DNA from: Acanthosepion esculentum
Taxonomy: Eukaryota > Mollusca > Cephalopoda > Sepiida > Sepiidae
Direction of reading: 5' to 3'
Length of the DNA stretch: 64,000 bases
Assembly: GCA_964036315.1 (NCBI GenBank)
Contig: OZ038479.1
Location: 62,668,804 to 62,732,803, forward strand
Positions 13,741 through 26,399 of the stretch are shown one piece after another; the stretch's first letter is position 1; every line of letters starts with the position of its first letter. Under the pieces are notes generated by a model. It saw only the letters and a list, made by a program, of their open reading frames with translations, searched no databases and was not told the DNA's origin. The position numbers and the translations under genes are program-made.

Positions 13741-16700
13741 TTTGGTCTTTTTCAATAGAAAAGTTAGAAAACATATTGAAATATTGCATCTTTTGTTATT
13801 TTGCAATAAAAAAGTTAGAATGCAAATAGGAATACTGATTATTTGGTCTTTTTCAATAGAAAAGTTAGAAAACATATTGAAATATTGCATCTTTTGTTAT
13901 TTTGCAATAAAAAAGTTAGAATGCAAATAGGAATACTGCATATTTTGGTATTTATCAATAGAAAAGTTAGAAAACATATTGAAATATTGCATCTTTTGTT
14001 ATTTTGCTCTAAAAAAGTTAAAATGCAAATAGGAATACTGCATATTTTGGTAATTATCAATAGAAAAGTTAGAAAACAGATTGAAATATTGCATCTTTTG
14101 TTATTTTGCAATAAAAAAGTTAGAATGCAAAAAGGAATACTGCATATTGTTATATTTTTTAATAGAAAAGTTAGAAAACCTATAGAAATATTGCATCTTT
14201 TGTTATTTTGCAATAAAAAAGTTAGAATGCAAAAAGGAATACTGCATATTTTTGTACTAATCAATAGAAAAGTTAGAAAACATATTGAAATATTGCATCT
14301 TTTCTTATTTTGCAATAAAAAAGTTAGAATGCAAATAGGAATACTGCATATTTTGGTATTTATCAATAGAAAAGTTAGAAAACATATTGAAATATTGCAT
14401 CTTTTGTTATTTTGCAATAAAAAAGTTAGAAGGAAAATAGGAATACTGCATATTTTGTTATTTATCAACAGAAAAGTTAGAAAACATATTGAAATATTGC
14501 ATCTTTTGTTATTTTGCAATAAAAAAGTTAGAATGCAAATAGGAATACTGCATATTTTGGTTATTTTCAATAGAAAAGTTAGAAAACCTATTGAAATATT
14601 GTATCTTTTGTTATTTTGCAATAAAAAAGTTAGAATGCAAAAAGGAATGCTGCATATTTTGGTATTTATCAATAGAAAAGTTAGAAAACATATTGAAATA
14701 TTGCATCTTTTGTTATTTTGCAACAAAAGTTAGAATGCAAAAAGGAATACTGCATATTTTGGTCTTTTTCAATAGAAAAGTTAGAAAACATATTGAAATA
14801 TTGCATCTTTTGTTATTTTGCACGAAAAAAGTTAGAATGCAAATAGGAATACTGCATATTTTGGTCTTTTTCAATAGAAAAGTTAGAAAACATATTGAAA
14901 TATTGCATCTTTTGTTATTTTGCAATAAAAAAGTGAGAATGCAAATAGGAATACTGCATATTTTGGTCTTTTTCAATAGAAAAGTTAGAAAACATATTGA
15001 AATATTGCATCTTTTGTTATTTTGCAATAAAAAAGTTAGAATGCAAATAGGAATACTGATTATTTGGTCTTTTTCAATAGAAAAGTTAGAAAACATATTG
15101 AAATATTGCATCTTTTGTTATTTTGCAATAAAAAAGTTAGAATGCAAATAGGAATACTGCATATTTTGGTATTTATCAATAGAAAAGTTAGAAAACATAT
15201 TGAAATATTGCATCTTTTGTTATTTTGCTCTAAAAAAGTTAAAATGCAAATAGGAATACTGCATATTTTGGTATTTATCAATAGAAAAGTTAGAAAACAG
15301 ATTGAAATATTGCATCTTTTGTTATTTTGCAATAAAAAAGTTAGAATGCAAAAAGGAATACTGCATATTGTTATATTTTTTAATAGAAAAGTTAGAAAAC
15401 CTATAGAAATATTGCATCTTTTGTTATTTTGCAATAAAAAAGTTAGAATGCAAAAAGGAATACTGCATATTTTTGTACTAATCAATAGAAAAGTTAGAAA
15501 ACATATTGAAATATTGCATCTTTTCTTATTTTGCAATAAAAAAGTTAGAATGCAAATAGGAATACTGCATATTTTGGTATTTATCAATAGAAAAGTTAGA
15601 AAACATATTGAAATATTGCATCTTTTGTTATTTTGCAATAAAAAAGTTAGAAGGAAAATAGGAATACTGCATATTTTGTTATTTATCAACAGAAAAGTTA
15701 GAAAACATATTGAAATATTGCATCTTTTGTTATTTTGCAATAAAAAAGTTAGAATGCAAATAGGAATACTGCATATTTTGGTTATTTTCAATAGAAAAGT
15801 TAGAAAACCTATTGAAATATTGTATCTTTTGTTATTTTGCAATAAAAAAGTTAGAATGCAAAAAGGAATACTGCATATTTTGGTATTTATCAATAGAAAA
15901 GTTAGAAAACATATTGAAATATTGCATCTTTTGTTATTTTGCAACAAAAGTTAGAATGCAAAAAGGAATACTGCATATTTTGGTCTTTTTCAATAGAAAA
16001 GTTAGAAAACATATTGAAATATTGCATCTTTTGTTATTTTGCACGAAAAAAGTTAGAATGCAAATAGGAATACTGCATATTTTGGTCTTTTTCAATAGAA
16101 AAGTTAGAAAACATATTGAAATATTGCATCTTTTGTTATTTTGCAATAAAAAAGTGAGAATGCAAATAGGAATACTGCATATTTTGGTCTTTTTCAATAG
16201 AAAAGTTAGAAAACATATTGAAATATTGCATCTTTTGTTATTTTGCAATAAAAAAGTTAGAATGCAAATAGGAATACTGATTATTTGGTCTTTTTCAATA
16301 GAAAAGTTAGAAAACATATTGAAATATTGCATCTTTTGTTATTTTGCAATAAAAAAGTTAGAATGCAAATAGGAATACTGCATATTTTGGTATTTATCAA
16401 TAGAAAAGTTAGAAAACATATTGAAATATTGCATCTTTTGTTATTTTGCTCTAAAAAAGTTAAAATGCAAATAGGAATACTGCATATTTTGGTATTTATC
16501 AATAGAAAAGTTAGAAAACAGATTGAAATATTGCATCTTTTGTTATTTTGCAATAAAAAAGTTAGAATGCAAAAAGGAATACTGCATATTGTTATATTTT
16601 TTAATAGAAAAGTTAGAAAACCTATAGAAATATTGCATCTTTTGTTATTTTGCAATAAAAAAGTTAGAATGCAAAAAGGAATACTGCATATTTTTGTACT

Positions 16701-17360
16701 AATCAATAGAAAAGTTAGAAAACATATTGAAATATTGCATCTTTTCTTATTTTGCAATAAAAAAGTTAGAATGCAAATAGGAATACTGCATATTTTGGTA
16801 TTTATCAATAGAAAAGTTAGAAAACATATTGAAATATTGCATCTTTTGTTATTTTGCAATAAAAAAGTTAGAAGGAAAATAGGAATACTGCATATTTTGT
16901 TATTTATCAACAGAAAAGTTAGAAAACATATTGAAATATTGCATCTTTTGTTATTTTGCAATAAAAAAGTTAGAATGCAAATAGGAATACTGCATATTTT
17001 GGTTATTTTCAATAGAAAAGTTAGAAAACCTATTGAAATATTGCATCTTTTGTTATTTTGCAATAAAAAAGTTAGAATGCAAATAGGAATACTGCATATT
17101 TTGGTTATTTTCAATAGAAAAGTTAGAAAACATATTGAAATATTGCATCTTTTGTTATTTTGCAACAAAAGTTAGAATGCAAAAAGGAATACTGCATATT
17201 TTGGTCTTTTTCAATAGAAAAGTTAGAAAACATATTGAAATATTGCATCTTTTGTTATTTTGCACGAAAAAAGTTAGAATGCAAATAGGAATACTGCATA
17301 TTTTGGTCTTTTTCAATAGAAAAGTTAGAAAACATATTGAAATATTGCATCTTTTGTTAT
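13740..17360. repeat. 1,221-bp HOR (12-mer), three tandem copies
   Basis: Three consecutive copies repeat at exactly 1,221 bp (12 x 102 minus 3). Markers are CTGATTATTTGG at 13,837, 15,058 and 16,279, and GCAACAAAAG at about 14,720, 15,941 and 17,162. Other shared rare sites are GCTCTAAAAAAGTTAAAATG, AGAAGGAAAATAGG, TTTTCTTATTTTGC and TTTTTGTACTAATC. Over the 296-codon frame on the + strand I see only two differences between copies 1 and 2: 14,053 A versus 15,274 T, and 14,649 G versus 15,870 A. Copy 3 diverges in its last two monomers before 17,162. This is one of the most homogeneous HORs in the window. Confidence 0.92.
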
Positions 17361-20300
17361 TTTGCAATAAAAAAGTTAGAATGCAAATAGGAATACTGCA
17401 TATTGTTATATTTTTCAATAGAAAAGTTAGAAAACATATTGAAATATTGCATCTTTTGTTATTTTGCACTAAAAAAGTTAGAATGCAAATAGGAATACTG
17501 CATATTTTGGTCTTATTCAATAGAAAAGTTAGAAAACATATTGAAATATTGCATCTTTTGTTATTTTGCAATAAAAAAGTTAGAATGCAAATAGGAATAC
17601 TGCATATTTTTGTCTTTTTCAATAGAAAAGTTAGAAAACATATTTCAATATTGCATCTTTTGTTATTTTGCAATAAAAAAGTTAGAATGCAAATAGGAAT
17701 ACTGCATATTGTTATATTTTTCAATAGAAAAGTTAGAAAACATATTGAAATATTGCATCTTTTGTTATTTTGCAATAAAAAAGTTAGAATGCAAATAGGA
17801 ATACTGTATATTTTGGTCTTTTTCAATAGAAAAGTTAGAAAACATATTGAAATATTGCATCTTTTGTTATTTTGCAATAAAAAAGTTAGAATGCAAATAG
17901 GAATACTGATTATTTGGTCTTTTTCAATAGAAAAGTTAGAAAACATATTGAAATATTGCATCTTTTGTTATTTTGCAATAAAAAAGTTAGAATGCAAAAA
18001 GGAATACTGCATATTTTCGTATTTATCAATAGAAAAGTTAGAAAACATATTGAAATATTGCATCGTTTGTTATTTTGCAATAAAAAAGTTAGAATGCAAA
18101 AAGAAATACTGCATATTGTTATATTTTTTAATAGAAAAGTTAGAAAACCTATAGAAATATTGCATCATTTGTTATTTTGCAATAAAAAAGTTAGAATGCA
18201 AATAGGAATACTGCATATTTTCGTATTTATCAATAGAAAAGTTAGAAAACATATTGAAATATTGCATCTTTTGTTATTTTGCACTAAAAAAGTTAAAATG
18301 CAAATAGGAATACTGCATATTTTGGTATTTATCAATAGAAAAGTTAGAAAACAGATTGAAATATTGCATCTTTTGTTATTTTGCAATAAAAAAGTTAGAA
18401 TGCAAAAAGGAATACTGCATATTGTTATATTTTTTAATAGAAAAGTTAGAAAACCTATAGAAATATTGCATCTTTTGTAATTTGCAATAAAAAAGTTAGA
18501 ATGCAAAAAGGAATACTGCATATTTTTGTACTAATCAATAGAAAAGTTAGAAAACATATTGAAATATTTCATCTTTTCTTATTTTGCAATAAAAAAGTTA
18601 GAATGCAAATAGGAATACTGCATATTTTGGTATTTATCAATAGAAACGTTAGAAAACATATTGAAATATTGCATCTTTTGTTATTTTGCAATAAAAAAGT
18701 TAGAATGAAAATAGGAATACTGCATATTTTGGTATTTATCAACAGAAAAGTTAGAAAACATATTGAAATATTGCATCTTTTGTTATTTTGCAATAAAAAA
18801 GTTAGAATGCAAATAGGAATACTGCATATTTTGATCTTTTTTAATAGAAAAGTTAGAAAACATATTGAAATATTGCATCTTTTGTTATTTTGCAATAAAA
18901 AGTTAGAATGCAAAAAGGAATACTGCATATTTTGGTCTTTTTCAATAGAAAAGTTAGAAAACATATTGAAATATTGCATCTTTTGTTATTTTGCAATAAA
19001 AAAGTTAGAATGCAAATAGGAATACTGCATATTTTGGTATTTTTCAATAGAAAAGTTAGAAAACATATTGAAATATTGCATCTTTTGTTATTTTGCAATA
19101 AAAAAGTTAGAATGCAAATAGGAATACTGCATATTTTGGTCTTTTTCAATAGAAAACTTAGAAAACATATTGAAATATTGCATCTTTTGTTATTTTGCAA
19201 TAAAAAAGTTAGAATGCAAAAAGGAATACTGCATATTGTTATATTTTTTAATAGACAATTTAGAAAACCTATAGAAATATTGCATCTTTTGGTATTTTGC
19301 AATAAAAAAAGTTAGAATGCATATAGGAATACTGCATATTTTGGTCTTTTTCAATAGAAAAGTTAGAAAACATATTGAAATATTGCATCTTTTGTTATTT
19401 TGCAATAAAAAATTAGAATGCAAAAAGGAATACTGCATATTTTGGTCTTATTCAATAGAAAAGTTAGAAAACATATTGAAATATTGCATCTTTTGTTATT
19501 TTGCAATAAAAAAGTTAGAATGCAAATAGGAATACTGCATATTTTGGTCTTTTTCAATAGAAAAGTTAGAAAACATATTGAAATATTGCATCTTTTGTTA
19601 TTTTGCAATAAAAAAGTTAGAATGCAAATGTGAATACTGCATATTGTTATATTTTTCAATAGAAAAGTTAGAAAACATATTGAAATATTGCATCTTTTGT
19701 TATTTTGCAATAAAAAAGTTAGAATGCAAAAAGGAATACTGCATATTTTGGTATTTATCAATAGAAAAGTTAGAAAACCTATTGAAATATTGCATCTTTT
19801 GTTATTTTGCAATAAAAAAGTTAGAATGCAAAAAGGAATACTGCATATTTTTGTACTAATCAATAGAAAAGTTAGAAAACATATTGAAATATTGCATCTT
19901 TTGTTATTTTGCAATAAAAAAGTTAGAATGCAAATAGGAATACTGCATATTTTGGTATTTATCAATAGAAAAGTTAGAAAACATATTGAAATATTGCATC
20001 TATTGTTATTATGCAATAAAAAATTAGAATGCAAATAGGAATACTGCATATTTTGGTATTTATCAACAGAAAAGTTAGAAAACCTATTGAAATATTGCAT
20101 CTTTTGTTATTTTGCAATAAAAAAGTTAGAATGCAAATAGGAATACTGCATATTTTGATCTTTTTTAATAGAAAAGTTAGAAAACATATTGAAATATTGC
20201 ATCTTTTGTTATTTTGCAATAAAAAGTTAGAATGCAAAAAGGAATACTGCATATTTTGGTCTTTTTCAATAGAAAAGTTAGAAAACATATTGAAATATTG

Positions 20301-23300
20301 CATCTTTTGTTATTTTGCAATAAAAAAGTTAGAATGCAAATAGGAATACTGCATATTTTGGTATTTTTCAATAGAAAAGTTAGAAAACATATTGAAATAT
20401 TGCATCTTTTGTTATTTTGCAATAAAAAAGTTAAAATGCAAATAGGAATACTGCATTTTTTGGTATTCATCAATAGAAAAGTTAGAAAACAGATTGAAAT
20501 ATTGCATCTTTTGTTATTTTGTAATAAAAAAGTTAGAATGCAAAAAGGAATACTGCATATTGTTATAATTTTTAATAGAAAAGTTAGAAAACCTATAGAA
20601 ATATTGCATCTTTTGTTATTTTGCATTAAAAAAGTTAGAATGCAAAAAGGAATACTGCATATTTTGGTACTAATCAATAGAAAAGTTAGAAAACATATTG
20701 AAATATTGCATCTTTTGTTATTTTGCAATAAAAAAGTTAGAATGAAAATAGGAATACTGCATATTTTGGTATTTATCAATAGAAAAGTTAGAAAACATAT
20801 TGAAATATTGCATCTTTTGTTATTTTGCAATAAAAAAGTTAGAATGAAAATAGGAATACTGCATATTTTGGTATTTATCAATAGAAAAGTTAGAAAACAT
20901 ATTGAAATATTGCATCTATTGTTATTTTGCAATAAAAAAGTTAGAACGCAAATAGGAATACTGCATATTTTGGTATTTATCAACAGAAAAGTTACAAAAA
21001 AAAAATTGAAAGATTGCATCTTTTGTTATTTTGCAATAAAAAAGTTAGAATGCAAATAGGAATACTGCATATTTTGATCTTTTTTAATAGAAAAGTTAGA
21101 AAAAATATTGAAATATTGCATCTTTTGTTATTTTGCAATAAAAAGTTAGAATGCAAAAAGGAATACTGCATATTTTGGTCTTTTTCAATAGAAAAGTTAG
21201 AAAACATATTGAAATATTCCAGCTTTTGTTATTTTGCAATAAAAAAGTTAGAATGCAAATAGGAATACTGCATATTTTGATCTTTTTTAATAGAAAAGTA
21301 AGAAAACATATTGAAATATTGCATCTTTTGTTATTTTGCAATAAAAAAGTTAGAATGCAAAAAGGAATACTGCATATTGTTATATTTTTTAATAGACAAT
21401 TTAGAAAACCTATAGAAATATTGCATCTTTTGGTATTTTGCAATAAAAAAAGTTAGAATGCATATAGGAATACTGCATATTTTGGTCTTTTTCAATAGAA
21501 AAGTTAGAAAACATATTGAAATATTGCATCTTTTGTTATTTTGCAATACAAAATTAGAATGCAAAAAGGAATACTGCATATTTTGGTATTATTCAATAGA
21601 AAAGTTAGAAAACATATTGAAATATTGCATCTTTTGTTTTTTTGCAATAAAAAAGTTAGAATGCAAATAGGAATACTGCATATTTTGGTCTTTTTCAATA
21701 GTAAAGTTAGAAAACATATTGAAATATTGCATCTTTTGTTATTTTGCAATAAAAAAGTTAGAATGCAAATGTGAATACTGCATATTGTTATATTTTTCGA
21801 TAGAAAAGTTAGAAAACATATTGAAATATTGCATCTTTTGTTATTTTGCAATAAAAAAGTTAGAATGCAAATGTGAATACTGCATATTGTTATATTTTTC
21901 AATAGAAAAGTTAGAAAACATATTGAAATATTGCATCTTTTGTTATTTTGCAATAAAAAACTTAGAATGCAAAAAGGAATACTGCATATTGTTATATTTT
22001 TTAATAGAAAAGTTAGAAAACATATTGAAATATTGCATCTTTTGTTATTTTGCAATAAAAAAGTTAGAATGCAAAAAGGAATACTGCATATTTTGGTATT
22101 TATCAATAGAAAAGTTAGAAAACATATTGAAATATTGCATCTTTTGTTATTTTGCAATAAAAAAGTTAGAATGCAAATAGGAATACTGCATATTTTGGTA
22201 TTTTTCAATAGAAATGTTAGAAAACATATTGAAATATTGCATCTTTTGTTATTTTGCAATAAAAAAGTTAGAATGCAAATAAGAATACTGCATATTTTGG
22301 TTATTTTCAATAGAAAAGTTAGAAAACCTATAGAAATATTGCATCTTTTGTTATTTTGCAATAAAAAAGTTAGAATGCATATAGGAATACTGCATATTTT
22401 GGTCTTTTTCAATAGAAAAGTTAGAAAACATATTGAAATATTGCATCTTTTGTTATTTTGCAATAAAAAATTAGAATGCAAAAAGGAATACTGCATATTT
22501 TGGTCTTATTCAATAGAAAAGTTAGAAAACATATTGAAATATTGCATCTTTTGTTATTTTGCAATAAAGAAGTTAGAATGCAAATAGGAATACTGCATAT
22601 TTTGGTCTTTTTCAATAGAAAAGTTAGAAAACATATTGAAATATTGCATCTTTTGTTATTTTGCAATAAAAAAGTTAGAATGCAAATAGGAATACTGCAT
22701 ATTTTGGTATTTATCAATAGAAAAGTTAGAAAACATATTGAAATATTGCATCTATTGTTATTTTGCAATAAAAAAGTTAGAATGCAAATAGGAATACTGC
22801 ATATTTTGGTATTTATCAACAGAAAAGTTAGAAAACATATTGAAATATTGCATCTTTTGTTATTTTGCAATAAAAATTTAGAATGCAAATAGGAATACTG
22901 CATATTTTGGTTATTTTCAATAGAAAAGTTAGAAAACCTATTGAAATATTGCCTCTTTTGTTATTTTGCAATAAAAAAGTTAGAATGCAAATAGGAATAC
23001 TGCATATTTTGGTATTTATCAACAGAAAAGTTAGAAAACATATTGAAATATTGCATCTTTTGTTATTTTGCAATAAAAATTTAGAATGCAAATAGGAATA
23101 CTGCATATTTTGGTATTTATCAATAGAAAAGTTAGAAAACATATTGAAATATTGCATCTATTGTTATTTTGCAATAAAAAAGTTAGAATGCAAATAGGAA
23201 TACTGCATATTTTGGTATTTATCAACAGAAAAGTTAGAAAACATATTGAAATATTGCATCTTTTGTTATTTTGCAATAAAAATTTAGAATGCAAATAGGA

Positions 23301-23660
23301 ATACTGCATATTTTGGTTATTTTCAATAGAAAAGTTAGAAAACCTATTGAAATATTGCATCTTTTGTTATTTTGCAATAAAAAAGTTAGAATACAAAAAG
23401 GAATACTGCATATTTTGGTATTTATCAATAGAAAAGTTAGAAAACATATTGAAATATTGCATCTTTTGTTATTTTGCAATAAAAAAGTTAGAATGCAAAT
23501 AGGAATACTGCATATTTTGATCTTTTTTAATAGAAAAGTTAGAAAACATATTGAAATATTGCATCTTTTGTTATTTTGCAATAAAAAGTTAGAATGCAAA
23601 AAGGAATACTGCATATTTTGGTCTTTTTCAATAGAAAAGTTAGAAAACAGATTGAAATAT
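17360..23660. repeat. Mixed zone with a 2,141-bp-shift duplication
   Basis: Marker order here resembles earlier zones but is reshuffled. The segment 17,908-18,360 resembles 3,554-4,010, with CTGATTATTTGG, GCATCATTTG and GCACTAAAAAAGTTAAAATG in order. The segment 19,180-19,640 matches 21,320-21,780 at a shift of 2,141 bp (21 x 102 minus 1), including the rare TAGACAATTTAG and TTTTGGTATTTTGC. CAAATGTGAATACTGC first appears at about 19,627. TTTTGATCTTTTTTAATAG recurs near 18,833, 20,155, 21,077, 21,278 and 23,517. The stretch is satellite throughout. Confidence 0.82.
20980..21025. repeat. Aberrant half B with a 10-A run
   Basis: The normal GTTAGAAAACATATTGAAATATTGC is replaced by GTTAC, a run of ten A, and TTGAAAGATTGC. 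Flanking monomers are normal and the spacing is preserved. This is the most diverged half B I noticed, apparently several substitutions in one monomer rather than an insertion. Confidence 0.8.
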
Positions 23661-23664
23661 TGCA

Positions 23665-26398
23665 TCTTTTGTTATTTTGCAATAAAAAAGTTAGAATGCA
23701 AATAGGAATACTGCATATTTTGGTATTTATCAATAGAAAAGTTAGAAAGCATATTGAAATATTGCATCTTTTGTTATTTTGCAATAAAAAAGTTAGAATG
23801 CAAATAGGAATACTGCATATTTTGGTATTTATCAATAGAAAAGTTAGAAAACATATTGAAATATTGCATCTTTTGTTATTTTGCAATAAAAAAGTTAGAA
23901 TGCAAATAGGAATACTGCATATTTTGGTATTTATCAATAGAAAAGTTAGAAAACATATTGAAATATTGCATCTATTGTTATTTTGCAATAAAAAAGTTAG
24001 AATGCAAAAAGGAATACTGCATATTTTGATATTTATCAATAGAAAAGTTAGAAAACATATTGAAATATTGCATCTTTTGTTATTTTGCAATAAAAAAGTT
24101 AGAATGCAAAAAGGAATACTGCATATTGTTATATTTTTTAATAGAAAAGTTAGAAAACCTATAGAAATATTGCATCTTTTGTTATTTTGCAATAAAAAAG
24201 TTAGAATGCAAAAAGGAATACTGCATATTTTGGTATTTATCAATAGAAAACTTAGAAAACATATTGAAATATTGCATCTTTTGTTATTTTGCAATAAAAA
24301 AGTTAGAATGCAAATAGGAATACTGCATATTTTGATATTTTTCAATAGAAATGTTAGAAAACATATTGAAATATTGCATCTTTTGTTATTTTGCAATAAA
24401 AAAGTTAGAATGCAAATAGGAATACTGCATATTTTGGTTATTTTCAATAGAAAAGTTAGAAAACCTATAGAAATATTGACTCTTTTGGTATTTTGCAATA
24501 AGAAAAGTTAGAATGCATATAGGAATACTGCATATTTTGGTCTTTTTCAATAGAAAAGTTAGAAAACATATTGAAATATTGCATCTTTTGTTATTTTGCA
24601 ATAAAAAATTAGAATGCAAAAAGGAATACTGCATATTTTGGTCTTATTCAATAGAAAAGTTAGAAAACATATTGAAATATTGCATCTTTTGTTATTTTGC
24701 AATAAAAAAGTTAGAATGCAAATAGGAATACTGCATATTTTGGTCTTTTTCTATAGAAAAGTTAGAAAACATATTGAAATATTGCATCTTTTGTTATTTT
24801 GCAATAAAAAAGTTAGAATGCAAATGTGAATACTGCATATTGTTATATTTTTCAATAGAAAAGTTAGAAAACCTATAGAAATATTGCATCTTTTGTTATT
24901 TTGCAATAAAAAAGTTAGAATGCAAAAAGGAATACTGCATATTGTTATATTTTTTAATAGAAAAGTTAGAAAACATATTGAAATATTGCATCTTTTGTTA
25001 TTTTGCAATAAAAAAGTTAGAATGCAAATAGGAATACTGCATATTTTGGTCATTTTCAATAGAAAAGTTAGAAAGCATATTGAAATATTGCATCTTTTGT
25101 TATTTTGCAATAAAAATGTTAGAATGCAAATAGGAATACTGCATATTTTGGTATTTATCAATAGAAAAGTTAGAAAGCATATTGAAATATTGCATCTTTT
25201 GTTATTTTGCAATAAAAAAGTTAGAATGCAAATAGGAATACTGCATATTTTGGTATTTATCAATAGAAAAGTTAGAAAACATATTGAAATATTGCATCTT
25301 TTGTTATTTTGCAATAAAAAAGTTAGAATGCAAATAGGAATACTGCATATTTTGGTATTTATCAATAGAAAAGTTAGAAAACATATTGAAATATTGCATC
25401 TATTGTTATTTTGCAATAAAAAAGTTAGAATGCAAAAAGGAATACTGCATATTTTGATATTTATCAATAGAAAAGTTAGAAAACATATTGAAATATTGCA
25501 TCTTTTGTTATTTTGCAATAAAAAAGTTAGAATGCAAAAAGGAATACTGCATATTGTTATATTTTTTAATAGAAAAGTTAGAAAACCTATAGAAATATTG
25601 CATCTTTTGTTATTTTGCAATAAAAAAGTTAGAATGCAAAAAGGAATACTGCATATTTTGGTATTTATCAATAGAAAACTTAGAAAACATATTGAAATAT
25701 TGCATCTTTTGTTATTTTGCAATAAAAAAGTTAGAATGCAAATAGGAATACTGCATATTTTGATATTTTTCAATAGAAATGTTAGAAAACATATTGAAAT
25801 ATTGCATCTTTTGTTATTTTGCAATAAAAAAGTTAGAATGCAAATAGGAATACTGCATATTTTGGTTATTTTCAATAGAAAAGTTAGAAAACCTATAGAA
25901 ATATTGACTCTTTTGGTATTTTGCAATAAGAAAAGTTAGAATGCATATAGGAATACTGCATATTTTGGTCTTTTTCAATAGAAAAGTTAGAAAACATATT
26001 GAAATATTGCATCTTTTGTTATTTTGCAATAAAAAATTAGAATGCAAAAAGGAATACTGCATATTTTGGTCTTATTCAATAGAAAAGTTAGAAAACATAT
26101 TGAAATATTGCATCTTTTGTTATTTTGCAATAAAAAAGTTAGAATGCAAATAGGAATACTGCATATTTTGGTCTTTTTCTATAGAAAAGTTAGAAAACAT
26201 ATTGAAATATTGCATCTTTTGTTATTTTGCAATAAAAAAGTTAGAATGCAAATGTGAATACTGCATATTGTTATATTTTTCAATAGAAAAGTTAGAAAAC
26301 CTATAGAAATATTGCATCTTTTGTTATTTTGCAATAAAAAAGTTAGAATGCAAAAAGGAATACTGCATATTGTTATATTTTTTAATAGAAAAGTTAGA
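23665..26398. repeat. 1,428-bp HOR (14-mer), first locus, two copies
   Basis: The segment 23,665-24,970 matches 25,093-26,398 at exactly 1,428 bp (14 x 102). Shared markers are AAAGCATATTG (about 23,747 and 25,175), TTTTGATATTTATC, GAAAACTTAGAAAAC, CAATAGAAATGTTAG, ATTGACTCTTTTGG, GCAATAAGAAAAG, GCATATAGG (24,516 and 25,944) and CAAATGTGAATAC. The long open + frame is the same in both copies over the shared part. I noticed a difference only at the left margin, GCAATAAAAAAG versus GCAATAAAAATG. Confidence 0.9.
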
Positions 26399-26399
26399 A

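Noticed and set aside
20980..21025. Poly(A) end of a retroelement insertion
   Set aside because: The 10-A run lies within a half B of normal spacing. No foreign sequence or target-site duplication flanks it.
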